A stretch of 64,000 bases of DNA, from NCBI GenBank assembly GCA_002354735.1, contig DEMD01000012.1:62538-126537 (forward strand). The letters run 5' to 3'. This DNA comes from Gammaproteobacteria bacterium UBA2679 (GTDB taxonomy: Bacteria; Pseudomonadota; Gammaproteobacteria; Pseudomonadales; Oleiphilaceae). A program made the translations under genes and the position numbers. The notes beneath the pieces are model-generated. The model made no database searches. It had not been told where the DNA came from and saw nothing but the letters and a program-made list of their open reading frames with translations. Below are positions 9,156 through 17,670 of this stretch, in pieces; within the stretch, counting starts at the first letter, position 1, and each line of letters begins with the position of its first letter.

Positions 9156-11321
9156 ATGTCGTCCAGTTCTTCCGTAAAGATCAGAAATATCGTGATTATC
9201 GCCGTGATCGCTGCACTCATCGGCAGCTTCTTCATCTTCGATCTTGGTCAGTACCTGACCCTGGACGCCTTGAGCGCACGGCAGGATGCGCTCATAGACT
9301 ACTACCGCGACAATACGCTCGCCATGTTAGCGGGTTTTTTCGCGGTATATGTTGTCGTTACTGCCCTGTCGATTCCTGGTGCTGCCATTCTGACGCTGGC
9401 CGCTGGCGCTATTTTTGGCCTCTGGACCGGCCTGGTGCTGGTCTCCTTCGCGAGCAGCATCGGGGCGACGATCGCCTTCCTCATTTCGCGCCTGCTGCTC
9501 AAAGACTGGGTGCAGAAAAAGTTCGGTCGGCGGCTGCAGACGATCAACAAGGGCGTGGAGAAAGACGGCGCCTTCTATCTGTTCAGCCTCCGGCTGGTGC
9601 CGGCCTTCCCCTTCTTCGTCATCAACCTGGTCATGGGACTGACGCCGATTAAAACCCGCACATTCTATTGGGTGAGTCAGCTTGGCATGTTGCCGGGCAC
9701 CGCTGTCTATGTGAACGCCGGCACCCAACTGGCAAGTATCGAGTCGACTTCGGATATCCTCTCCCCTGCTCTGATCGGTTCATTCTTGCTACTGGCAATA
9801 TTCCCATTTATCGCGCGATTCATCGTGGATTTCGTCAAGAACAGGAAGATGCTGAGCCAATACGACAAGCCGGGCAGCTTTGATTACAACGTTGTGGTCA
9901 TCGGCGCTGGATCAGGCGGTCTGGTGGCTTCTTACATTGCCGCAGCGGTGAAGGCGAAGGTAGCCCTGATAGAGCGGCACAAAATGGGTGGGGACTGTCT
10001 GAACACTGGCTGTGTGCCGAGCAAGGCCCTCCTGCGCTCAGCCAAGATTGCCAGCTATATCCGGAAATCTGAAGACTACGGCATTTCAGCGCAAGCGCCT
10101 GAAGTGGATTTCGCGGCAGTGATGGACCGTATCCAGAGCAAGATTACCATGATCGAGCCACACGACTCGATCGAGCGCTATAGCCAGCTTGGCGTCGATT
10201 GCGTGACTGGCGATGCCCGTATCGTTGACCCCTACCGTGTTCAGGTGGGCAACCAGCTGCTGACCTGCAAGAACATCGTGGTAGCGACAGGAGGCCGCCC
10301 TTTCGTACCGCCCATCCCCGGGCTCGACTCTGCAACTTACTATACCTCCGATACGATCTGGGGATTGCGCAGAAAACCTGAACACCTGTTGATTGTTGGC
10401 GGTGGCCCCATTGGCTGCGAGCTCAGTCAGGCTTTTGTCAGACTCGGCATCAAGGTGACGCAGATCGATAGGGACCCAAGGCTGCTGCCTCGGGAAGATG
10501 ATGATGCCGCAAAGCTGGTAATGGCTGCTCTGGAGGCGGATGGTGCGAGACTGATTCTGGGCGCCAATGCGAAATCGGTTCGTCAGGGCGGCTCTGCCTA
10601 TGCCGACAGCCAAATCCTCACTTACGAACAGGGTGGTGAGGAACATGAGATCGAGTTTGATACGCTGCTGTTAGCGGTTGGGCGCGCCGCAAACTCCAGA
10701 GGTTTCGGCCTCGAGGAAATAGGCGTGCGGATTGAAGACAATGGTACGCTGGAGGTGAACGAGTATCTGCAGACCAGTGTCCCGAACATCTATGCCTGTG
10801 GCGATGTCGCTGGCCCCTACCAGTTCACCCATGTCGCTTCGCATCAGGCCTGGTATGCCTCAGTAAACGCGCTGTTCGGGTTTGCGAAGCGCTTCAAGGC
10901 TGATTATCGGGTCATACCCTGGGCGACCTTCACTGACCCCGAAGTCGCTCGCGTGGGCCTGAGCGAAAATGAGGCGAAGGCGCAGGGTATCGAGTATGAG
11001 GTCACGCGCTATGGCATTGACGATCTGGATCGTGCGATTGCCGACGGGGAGGATCACGGCTTCGTGAAGGTGCTGACCGAACCAGGCAAGGACACCATTC
11101 TGGGCGTTACCATCGTTGGCTACCATGCCGCGGATCTCATCACCGAGTATATCGCTGCGATGAAACACAAGATCGGGCTGAACAAGATACTTGGTACCAT
11201 CCATATCTACCCGACGATGTCAGAGGCAAACAAGATGGCTGCGGGTCAGTGGAAACGGGCCCATGCTCCGGAGAAGCTACTGGCCTGGGTCGAGAAGTTC
11301 CATACCTGGCGTCGACACTAA
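9156..11321 (+). CDS. Fusion of a TVP38/TMEM64 membrane domain and a mercuric-reductase-like FAD oxidoreductase
   Basis: This 721-residue protein joins two parts. Residues about 1-230 are a SNARE-associated/VTT (TVP38, DedA-like) membrane domain with several helices and the family-type segment FSLRLVPAFPFFVINLVMGLT. Residues about 240-720 are a class I pyridine-nucleotide-disulfide oxidoreductase with FAD motif VVIGAGSGGLVAS, redox-active disulfide GGDCLNTGCVPSKAL, NAD motif IVGGGPIGCELSQA and FAD motif YACGDVAGPYQFTH. The C-terminal YPTMSEANK replaces the HPTxSE of true lipoamide-type enzymes, so the His-Glu pair is altered. No MerA mercury-binding vicinal Cys pair is seen at the C-terminus. 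Similar fusions occur in other proteobacteria; the role is unknown. I preferred the ATG at 9156 (AGGATCAGGGG upstream) over 9114. Confidence 0.85.
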   Translation: MSSSSSVKIRNIVIIAVIAALIGSFFIFDLGQYLTLDALSARQDALIDYYRDNTLAMLAGFFAVYVVVTALSIPGAAILTLAAGAIFGLWTGLVLVSFASSIGATIAFLISRLLLKDWVQKKFGRRLQTINKGVEKDGAFYLFSLRLVPAFPFFVINLVMGLTPIKTRTFYWVSQLGMLPGTAVYVNAGTQLASIESTSDILSPALIGSFLLLAIFPFIARFIVDFVKNRKMLSQYDKPGSFDYNVVVIGAGSGGLVASYIAAAVKAKVALIERHKMGGDCLNTGCVPSKALLRSAKIASYIRKSEDYGISAQAPEVDFAAVMDRIQSKITMIEPHDSIERYSQLGVDCVTGDARIVDPYRVQVGNQLLTCKNIVVATGGRPFVPPIPGLDSATYYTSDTIWGLRRKPEHLLIVGGGPIGCELSQAFVRLGIKVTQIDRDPRLLPREDDDAAKLVMAALEADGARLILGANAKSVRQGGSAYADSQILTYEQGGEEHEIEFDTLLLAVGRAANSRGFGLEEIGVRIEDNGTLEVNEYLQTSVPNIYACGDVAGPYQFTHVASHQAWYASVNALFGFAKRFKADYRVIPWATFTDPEVARVGLSENEAKAQGIEYEVTRYGIDDLDRAIADGEDHGFVKVLTEPGKDTILGVTIVGYHAADLITEYIAAMKHKIGLNKILGTIHIYPTMSEANKMAAGQWKRAHAPEKLLAWVEKFHTWRRH

Positions 11322-11325
11322 GCCA

Positions 11326-11367
11326 GTACTGGTCCGGCCGCTTCAGGTGCCGGACCAGTACCTGAAG
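11326..11367. terminator. Interleaved inverted repeats between convergent genes, possible bidirectional terminator
   Basis: A perfect 13-bp stem (GTACTGGTCCGGC with GCCGGACCAGTAC, 11326-11338 / 11349-11361) encloses a 10-nt loop. The loop segment CTTCAGGT (11341-11348) is itself complementary to ACCTGAAG just downstream (11360-11367). No T-run follows on either strand. The position between two convergent stop codons fits a transcription-blocking hairpin. Confidence 0.5.
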
Positions 11368-11379
11368 CGCGCTGCCAGT

Positions 11380-12075
11380 TTAGAGATTGACGCCAAAGGA
11401 CATGATGAAGAGGCCGCAACCGGCAATGAAGAAGCTGCAGCCGAGCAACTGACTCATAAAAATGCGGCGCTTCTGTCTGGCGTTGGTGAACATGGCGCGC
11501 CAATGCGAGACATTGGTGGGCTCCTGAAGAAAGAGGCAGGTCATGTTCGACTTCCTCACGCTTTCAAGCCCCCCGATCGCCGCTTCATCCTGCTGCTTCA
11601 TATAGATGGCGATGATGAACAGGCTCAGCGCTACAACAAACGATGCGAAGGTCACTTCGAGCATGCTGCCCGTCTTCTGCACAATCGCGTTGGTACTCAT
11701 GACCGCTACAAGCAGGATGCTGGCGAAGCCGCACAGGAATAACGCGATGCGACCCAGACGGGTCCGGTTCCTGCGGGAACGACTGAACGACACCATAAGC
11801 TGTTCGCCAACCTGCAACTGTCCCATGCTGACGAGATCGAGCGACGTGAAACGGACTGGTTCGCCATTGTAACGATACTCAATGACGGGGAAAAAACTGA
11901 AGGAACGATACTCTCCATCGTATGTGAGCATCCATCGCTCTACACCGGCCTCCATGGAGACTACCCTGGCCCTGCTACGATACATGCAATGCAGGAACCG
12001 GGTGAATTCTGAAAACAGGAACCAGCCGGATGTCACCAGAGCCAGACCCATCAACAACAGAAGAAAATCGATCAA
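11380..12075 (-). CDS. DUF3592-like membrane protein
   Basis: This 231-residue protein has an N-terminal membrane helix (about 1-22), then a soluble beta-rich segment (about 35-105). It is followed by two helices in the middle (about 108-155) and one near the C-terminus (about 205-228). The soluble part, with SFFPVIEYRYNGEPVRFTS and a later GEQLMVSFSRSRRNRTRLG, resembles the DUF3592 pattern of a conserved tyrosine/proline strand followed by a G-x-x-V strand. No enzymatic residues are recognised. A perfect CRP-type site lies 132 bp upstream, and a -35/-10 pair (TTGATG, then AATAAT about 16 bp later) can be read on this strand around 12115-12144. Confidence 0.7.
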   Translation of the reverse strand: MIDFLLLLMGLALVTSGWFLFSEFTRFLHCMYRSRARVVSMEAGVERWMLTYDGEYRSFSFFPVIEYRYNGEPVRFTSLDLVSMGQLQVGEQLMVSFSRSRRNRTRLGRIALFLCGFASILLVAVMSTNAIVQKTGSMLEVTFASFVVALSLFIIAIYMKQQDEAAIGGLESVRKSNMTCLFLQEPTNVSHWRAMFTNARQKRRIFMSQLLGCSFFIAGCGLFIMSFGVNL

Positions 12076-12206
12076 ATAAGACGCCTCACTGCAAAATCAG
12101 GGAATTAGCGGGCCGAATTATTGCATAGCGAATTGATCCATCAAAGATCTTGTTCATATTCGCGCTTCCGATTGCCTGCAAGCCCGCCTGGATAACAGCA
12201 TTCTAG

Positions 12207-12222
12207 TGTGACCCGAATCACA
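12207..12222. promoter_or_regulatory. CRP/Vfr-type binding site
   Basis: TGTGA-CCCGAA-TCACA matches the CRP consensus half sites with the right 6-bp spacer. It lies upstream of the DUF3592-like gene (minus strand) in a stretch of about 207 bp (12076-12282) with no credible ORF. The distance to the candidate promoter is larger than for standard class I or II activation, so the regulatory effect is uncertain. Confidence 0.5.
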
Positions 12223-12282
12223 AACTTATGCAAAAGTAACGAAATTATGAGCGGCACGGTGATCCAGTCAGCACTTGTGCGC

Positions 12283-12325
12283 AAAAAAAAGCCACCGATC
12301 AGGAGTCGAATACTGATCGGTGGCT
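12283..12325 (-). terminator. Rho-independent terminator of sutA
   Basis: On the minus strand, a 12-bp perfect stem (AGCCACCGATCA with TGATCGGTGGCT, 12-nt loop) is followed by eight T residues. It begins 37 bp after the stop of the SutA-like gene and is a textbook intrinsic terminator. Confidence 0.9.
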
Positions 12326-12361
12326 GAGGCTTGAACTGGAGGGCCTGAACGCCCATACCGA

Positions 12362-12616
12362 TCAGATCGGTGAAGTACCATAGTTCAGGTCCGGCTTCTT
12401 TGGCGGATCTGAACGCACGTTATCGTCAACCTGCGTCACTCGGCCACCGGCCTTGAGAAACGCTTCGATATCTGCACTGAGCTGTGCGCGCGCTCTGACT
12501 TTCGCCATAACGGATGCTGCAACGGCTTCACTGCTGCTTTCTTCATGATCGGCCGAATCAGCCGTGTAACCGACAACGTCGCTTTCGTCGTCATCCATCA
12601 TTTTATCGTCGTTCAT
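12362..12616 (-). CDS. sutA: SutA-like RNA polymerase-binding transcriptional regulator
   Basis: This 84-residue protein has an acidic, probably disordered N-terminus (MNDDKMMDDDESD), a central helix (about 35-58) and a conserved tail containing EAFLKAGGRVTQVDDNV and SDPPKKPDLNYGTSPI. From memory, the Pseudomonas SutA protein ends with the same kind of sequence: FLxxGGKVxEVxxNVxxDPPKKPxxxYGxxPI. SutA binds RNA polymerase and helps transcription in slow-growing cells. The match is concentrated in the C-terminal half; the acidic N-terminus is expected to vary. A strong intrinsic terminator follows, so it is a monocistronic unit. The ATG at 12616 has AGGCAGGTG upstream. Confidence 0.75.
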   Translation of the reverse strand: MNDDKMMDDDESDVVGYTADSADHEESSSEAVAASVMAKVRARAQLSADIEAFLKAGGRVTQVDDNVRSDPPKKPDLNYGTSPI

Positions 12617-12820
12617 CTCGCACCTGCCTTACATGTTCTTCAAGAGGATTACGGCTGGCCTTGCCGTATGCGATATTTATAGAACATCCTGAGACTGAGA
12701 CCAGCAGTATTTTCATACAATTTTGTTGTGCGAACGTAAGCGGATGTTGCGGGTACGAGGCGGGGGTTATCGGCATGTAATGGGAGGCGCGCTCTGTATT
12801 GCTGGCGCGGCATTTATTCC

Positions 12821-15800
12821 TTAACTGTTACCAGAATCCAGCGGCTTGGGTGCTGAGATAGCGTAACCCTGAACCCATTCAACTCCGATGTTTTTCAGCG
12901 CATCTATGGTGGCTTTGTCTTCCACGCACTCCGCAATAACCTCCATCCCGAGGAAGCGGCCGAGTTCCGAGATCGACTTTACCATCGCATAGTTCACCAT
13001 ATTATGGGTGATGTCGGTTACGAAGGTGCCATCGATCTTCAGGTAATCCACTGGCAGGTTCTGCAGATAGTTGTATGAGGAGAAACCTGTGCCGAAATCG
13101 TCCAGGGCGAAACGGCAGCCCAGCCTCTTCAACCGCAGCATGAAATCCGCAGTGTAGTGCGTGTTGGCCACGGCCGCCGTCTCAGTGATTTCAAAGACGA
13201 TCTTGGTGCAGATGTTCCGGTAGTGGTCCAGCCGCTGCTCAAGGAAATCGAGGAAGGCATCATCATTCAAGGAGTGGGCAGACAGATTGATGTGATATCC
13301 GGACGAAGATTCGAGCGCTGCCGGATTTCTTTCCATGAACTGCAGCGCCTGCTCGACGACCCAGCGATCGATCAGCGATGACTTCTTGAAACGTTCACCC
13401 GCTTCGATGAGTGGCCCAGGCGAAATTGGTTGACCCTGTTCATCGCGCACGCCCAGCAGAAGCTCATAAAGAGGCTTGGCCCTGGCGTTGTTGCCTATAC
13501 CCGCGATCTTCTGCCCCCGTAGCCAGAAGCTGTTGGAAGCGATGGCATTGTCTATTTTATAGACCCAGCCCATAACCGTGCGTTGGTGGATCTGCCCCAC
13601 GTCACTTTCCTGAAACAGGTGCACACGGCTGCCACCTGCTGCCTTGGCCGTCTTGCAGGCCAGCGCAGCGTTCTGTAGCACGCTGGCGGAGTCGCCACTG
13701 CCGCGTCCCAAAGGCAATAGGCCAATGCTGGCGCCGATGTGGAAACTGGCCGCCTCTTTGGCCCCGCCAAAACTTCGCGCAGCCAGGGCTGCGAGTATCT
13801 CGTTGGCTGCGCGGTCACCTTCTGCAACCGAGCAAGGGTCGATCAGGACTGCAAATTCGTCGCTGCCCAGGCGCCCCATAAGGAAGCGCTCCGTACCAGG
13901 CCCCTCGACGCTCGCCCGAATGTCTGAAACCGCAGCGTCGACAATGTTCGGAATGGCTTTCAGAACTGCGTCACCCACCTCGAGACCGAAGTTATCATTC
14001 AATAGCGAAAAAGCATCGATGTTGAAGAAGATGATAACAGCCTCACGACCTGTCGTTCTTTTCAACTGCAACAATTTCTGGTCGAGCTGTTTGGCGAATT
14101 CGGTACGGGTCATGCAGCCGGTGAGCGGGTCGTGCACAGCCTCACTAACGTTGCGCTGGTACAGGTCTTCAATGACCTTGAACAGGCTCTGGTCCGAGAA
14201 TGGCCGACCGGCTTCCCGCAGTAGAGTGAGCTCACCCGTGTGCAACATATTCAGCAGTGCAGTTCGGCTGAACTGCTTCTCAGCCATACCCCGGGGGGAG
14301 AGGAAAATGAAGGTACTGCGCTTGCGATCCATCCAGATAAGCTTGAGCTTTTGTGCGCCGCAGCCGGAGACCGTATATGACACCCACTGCCCGATCTCGA
14401 GTGCCTCGATCCGCTCGAGCCAGCGTTTCGGCAAGGCCGTCGGCGCCGGGTTGGCCGCGCCGAGTTGGCCGACCGAGCCGGAGGCGGCAGGCTTGTCTGA
14501 CATGCCTGGTGTATCCGAGCGTTGCAGGGGTTCCTGGCTCACCAGGCGATACTGCTGCATGTGCAGCAGCTCGCTGCGTCCGCCGTGAAAGATGCGCTCG
14601 TGCAGTTCGTCGATAACGCCCTTGCCTTGATGCTGCAGGCCGAAATCTTCGAAGGCATGTTCTATGGACTCGACAAGACTACGGCCCTCCAGCTCCATTT
14701 CGAACAGTGCCGGTTTGTCGTCGGGTAATGCCGAAAGCCATAGCTGCAGCTGAGCCACGATCTCGAGCTTCTTGGCGACTTCCGCACTGGCAGGACCATG
14801 CCTGAGATAGCAGAGAATGATGATCTGCTCAAGACCGGCCGCCAGGATATTGAGCACCAGTACGGGCACCTTGCGACCCTGCAGCAGCGAACTGAGCTGA
14901 TGCTGCACCCATTCACGCGCGAGCTGCATCTTTTCCCGACCTTCGTGTAGCTTCGCAACACGGTCGACGGTGCGTTCGAAGGCGCGGGCCTGACGGATTA
15001 CCAGCTGACTCAAGCGCTGGTTGATCGCCTCGAGATCGACTTGTCTGTCATGTCCGCTGGTCTCTAGCCGGCCTACAATATCTTCAAGCAGGTCCGGAAG
15101 CGTATCCCCGGCAGTCCGATCATTGATCGCAAGTGACATGAAGTTGTTCATGATCTTGCGCAGGGGGTGCCGCGAGTCCTCGAAAAAAGTTACGTCCTGC
15201 AGCACCATCTTCAGCATCGGCAGCTTGAGGCGCGCCATCAGCGGCCTCAGGCGCTCGGGCACCTGTTCGAGCGTATCGATCGCCTGGAACAACTTCTCGA
15301 CCAGCCGCGCCCTTGTGTGCAGCAGGGTGTGTTGCCGAGGCGTCAGCCCTTCTTGCGGCAAAGACTCCAGCACTCCGGTGAGTACGCTGTCGTAATCCTC
15401 CAGCTCTTGCCCGAGCCGCTGATCGTGCTGCTCCAGATAGCGCTGACAGCTGTCGATATCTTCCTGTGTGATTTCGTTTCTGGCTTGCTCGGCTGAGCGA
15501 CCTACCAAGGCGAGCGGAGGCACGCCTGAGCCACCTGTTCGACCATCAGCGAGGCTCTGCGACAGGGAGAGCATCTCGAACAATGCGCCTGCCGAGTTAT
15601 TGCCAAGGGTCTGGCGCGGATTCTCGATGACGATATCATCGTCAAAGGTGAACGGCTTCAGTGCAGCCTGGGGATAGCTGTCGTAGTCCTCCTCCTGCTG
15701 AAGCGCTCCGGCATCACTGACGCTCGGCACGGAACGGTCATTAGCCTGCCTTGGCCACTGGGTCCTGATCTGTTCCGGTGCAAGCGCAAGATAGCCCTGC

Positions 15801-16792
15801 CGCTTGAGATAGCTGTCCAGTACCGGCAACTCTTCTCGCAGTAATGCTGACAGAGCATCTTGATATGAACTGAACATGAAACTGCGCGCGTCGAGCACGA
15901 TCTCCTGACGCTGGATGACGTCCCGCATCAGATGCCCAACCATGGCAGGTCCAAATGGATTGTTTTCGGCAGTCAGCGCCGCATCGAGCATGGCCGAGAG
16001 CCGCTGCTGAACGGTGTAGAGATAACGGTTATGCGAACCGGCTACCGCAGCGGCAATCAACTGGAACTCGAGCCAGTTCTCGAACTCATCCTTTTCGAGC
16101 AATCGCAAGTCGGACAAGGCAGCGGACGGCTTGTCGGCAGCATTAACTTTGGTCGTCGATTGACTGCCCAGGCTACTCAGGTTTTCTTCAAAGCTGTTCT
16201 GCAGCCCTTCGGTGAGCATCATCTTGTGCTTGAGCAGCTGTCGATAAGTCGCTTCGATGCGTTGGGCCAGCGCATCGTGAACGCCACGTAGAATGAGCTT
16301 CTGCTTGTGCTCGAAGCATTGCACCAGAAAATTATCGATGAGCGTGGCGAAAAACTGTCGACCGAACTGCAGCAGCCAGAGACGGTCTGCTGCAGCTTGC
16401 GGATGCTGATGACTTCGGGACTGGCCAGGCATGCCGCGGTGCGCAATCGGCTCGTCACCGCCAGCTCTTGAAGAGGCCAGGAGCAGATAGTCTACCAGCC
16501 GCTCCTGTGCCTCGAGGAATTGCACACCCAGAGTGCTATCGGCCACCCGTCGCTGCTGCCCCATGAGCCTTATCATATTGTCGTCTTCATCGAAGAGACA
16601 GATTTCGACCAGAGAAGCAGGATCTTCTGCCAGTGCGCCGAGCACGGTGCGATCGCGGATATTACCTAAGAGGCAGCCGCCGATGCATGTGTTGAGCATC
16701 CGGGCGCTGGCAGGGGCCAGCCCGGGCAAAACGAGAAGCACATCACGAGAGATCGTGTGGCGATGGTGCGCGCGCTGATCTGTGCGGGCCAT
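12821..16792 (-). CDS. Giant DUF1631 protein with C-terminal GGDEF and EAL domains
   Basis: This predicted 1323-residue protein has an N-terminal and middle part (about 1-750) resembling DUF1631, rich in helices and charged residues. A PilZ-like or linker segment with WVSYTV and LKLIWMDRKRSTFIFLSPRG follows at about 800-860, then a GGDEF domain and an EAL domain. The GGDEF signature reads GSDEF (13853-13867), so diguanylate cyclase activity is doubtful. The EAL domain starts YELLLG rather than YEALLR. It still keeps the Asn in INLS, the Glu in FEITET, DDFGTG, LKIDG, the Glu in IAECVED and the Gln in VQGY, so c-di-GMP phosphodiesterase activity is plausible. No membrane helix is seen. The start at 16792 has only a weak ribosome site. 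Confidence 0.85.
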   Translation of the reverse strand: MARTDQRAHHRHTISRDVLLVLPGLAPASARMLNTCIGGCLLGNIRDRTVLGALAEDPASLVEICLFDEDDNMIRLMGQQRRVADSTLGVQFLEAQERLVDYLLLASSRAGGDEPIAHRGMPGQSRSHQHPQAAADRLWLLQFGRQFFATLIDNFLVQCFEHKQKLILRGVHDALAQRIEATYRQLLKHKMMLTEGLQNSFEENLSSLGSQSTTKVNAADKPSAALSDLRLLEKDEFENWLEFQLIAAAVAGSHNRYLYTVQQRLSAMLDAALTAENNPFGPAMVGHLMRDVIQRQEIVLDARSFMFSSYQDALSALLREELPVLDSYLKRQGYLALAPEQIRTQWPRQANDRSVPSVSDAGALQQEEDYDSYPQAALKPFTFDDDIVIENPRQTLGNNSAGALFEMLSLSQSLADGRTGGSGVPPLALVGRSAEQARNEITQEDIDSCQRYLEQHDQRLGQELEDYDSVLTGVLESLPQEGLTPRQHTLLHTRARLVEKLFQAIDTLEQVPERLRPLMARLKLPMLKMVLQDVTFFEDSRHPLRKIMNNFMSLAINDRTAGDTLPDLLEDIVGRLETSGHDRQVDLEAINQRLSQLVIRQARAFERTVDRVAKLHEGREKMQLAREWVQHQLSSLLQGRKVPVLVLNILAAGLEQIIILCYLRHGPASAEVAKKLEIVAQLQLWLSALPDDKPALFEMELEGRSLVESIEHAFEDFGLQHQGKGVIDELHERIFHGGRSELLHMQQYRLVSQEPLQRSDTPGMSDKPAASGSVGQLGAANPAPTALPKRWLERIEALEIGQWVSYTVSGCGAQKLKLIWMDRKRSTFIFLSPRGMAEKQFSRTALLNMLHTGELTLLREAGRPFSDQSLFKVIEDLYQRNVSEAVHDPLTGCMTRTEFAKQLDQKLLQLKRTTGREAVIIFFNIDAFSLLNDNFGLEVGDAVLKAIPNIVDAAVSDIRASVEGPGTERFLMGRLGSDEFAVLIDPCSVAEGDRAANEILAALAARSFGGAKEAASFHIGASIGLLPLGRGSGDSASVLQNAALACKTAKAAGGSRVHLFQESDVGQIHQRTVMGWVYKIDNAIASNSFWLRGQKIAGIGNNARAKPLYELLLGVRDEQGQPISPGPLIEAGERFKKSSLIDRWVVEQALQFMERNPAALESSSGYHINLSAHSLNDDAFLDFLEQRLDHYRNICTKIVFEITETAAVANTHYTADFMLRLKRLGCRFALDDFGTGFSSYNYLQNLPVDYLKIDGTFVTDITHNMVNYAMVKSISELGRFLGMEVIAECVEDKATIDALKNIGVEWVQGYAISAPKPLDSGNS

Positions 16793-16920
16793 GGTAAGTC
16801 CGGATAGATTGGTGTCAGACCAGCTGCGACAGGCCGAAACTCCGCTTGCTGGTTTCTGGATTTAATTGTAGCTGCTCTGTAAGATCCTGCTCTCGCGTAT
16901 TGCCCCCAAGGAGTCGGATC

Positions 16921-17484
16921 GTGCTCTTCCGCTCAAAAGATCATGCAAGCACCTTTGCCAGGCTGCCCACCGGTCTCTTCGTATTCTGTGCCTTCGCACT
17001 CGGCATGTTCATCGCCACCCTCATTCACACGCAAAGTCCCGGTGGCCAATCCGCACCACCTGCGTTTGCGACCGAGACCATGCCAGACCCGGATCTTGCC
17101 CTGTTCGAGCTCAAGGGCACGATCTACACGCCGGCAACACTGCCACCGCTGGCACGCAAGATGTTCCAGGACGCCTGGCAGTCAGCCTTGAAGAAATATC
17201 AGCAGGGCCTCATGCAGTCAGCACAGATTGCAGTGGAAGCGCGACGCGAGGAGTTCAGGGATATTTTTGCCAGTATCGGTGCCGCTGAAATCACAGATGA
17301 TGATGTCGATCGCTTCTACAGCAGTAATGCCGAGCAGATGAGTATGCCGCTCGAGGATATCCGCGCCGAGTTGAAACGAGCGCTGGAGGCCAGTCGTCGG
17401 GCTGAGACATCGAAAGCGTTGATAAAATCCCTGGTGCAGTCTGGACAGCTGACGTTCGCAGGCCAGCTCACTGGCGGACCATGA
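16921..17484 (+). CDS. Membrane-anchored periplasmic protein of unknown function
   Basis: This 187-residue protein starts with GTG at 16921, chosen because AAGGAG lies 7 nt upstream. It has an N-terminal signal anchor (about 17-35, GLFVFCAFALGMFIATL). The exported domain has an LFELKGTIYTPATLPPLA segment, a long helical region, and a tail with DIRAELKRALEASRRAETSKALIKSLVQSG. This resembles the SurA-N-like helical part that precedes the thioredoxin fold in some long DsbA-family proteins, but no thioredoxin domain or CxxC follows. I do not assign a function. It is divergent from the DUF1631 gene and codirectional with panP, with a 186-bp gap before it. Confidence 0.65.
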   Translation: MLFRSKDHASTFARLPTGLFVFCAFALGMFIATLIHTQSPGGQSAPPAFATETMPDPDLALFELKGTIYTPATLPPLARKMFQDAWQSALKKYQQGLMQSAQIAVEARREEFRDIFASIGAAEITDDDVDRFYSSNAEQMSMPLEDIRAELKRALEASRRAETSKALIKSLVQSGQLTFAGQLTGGP

Positions 17485-17670
17485 AACCGATCATGCTTTG
17501 ACGACTGCCGCACGGCTGCCTCTCAACCCGACCCTTTTTCTGAGACCGACTTCCGCTATACTAGTAGCGGCCACCGGCAGTGAGCCGGCAGGCAAATTGA
17601 AGATGCATGCACTGAGCGACAGGTCACCTGTCGCCGCTGTAGAAACGTAAGGCGTAACATCAGGTAGTCT

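Noticed and set aside
9156..11321. True mercuric reductase (MerA)
   Set aside because: The C-terminal vicinal cysteine pair and an N-terminal HMA domain are missing, and no other mer genes are nearby.
12141..12356. 71-codon frame on the minus strand after sutA
   Set aside because: It runs through the sutA terminator and the CRP-type site and has no ribosome site; not a credible gene.
13644..14588. 314-codon open frame on the plus strand
   Set aside because: Antisense to the GGDEF part of the DUF1631 protein; Ser/Arg/Ala-rich composition typical of a shadow frame.
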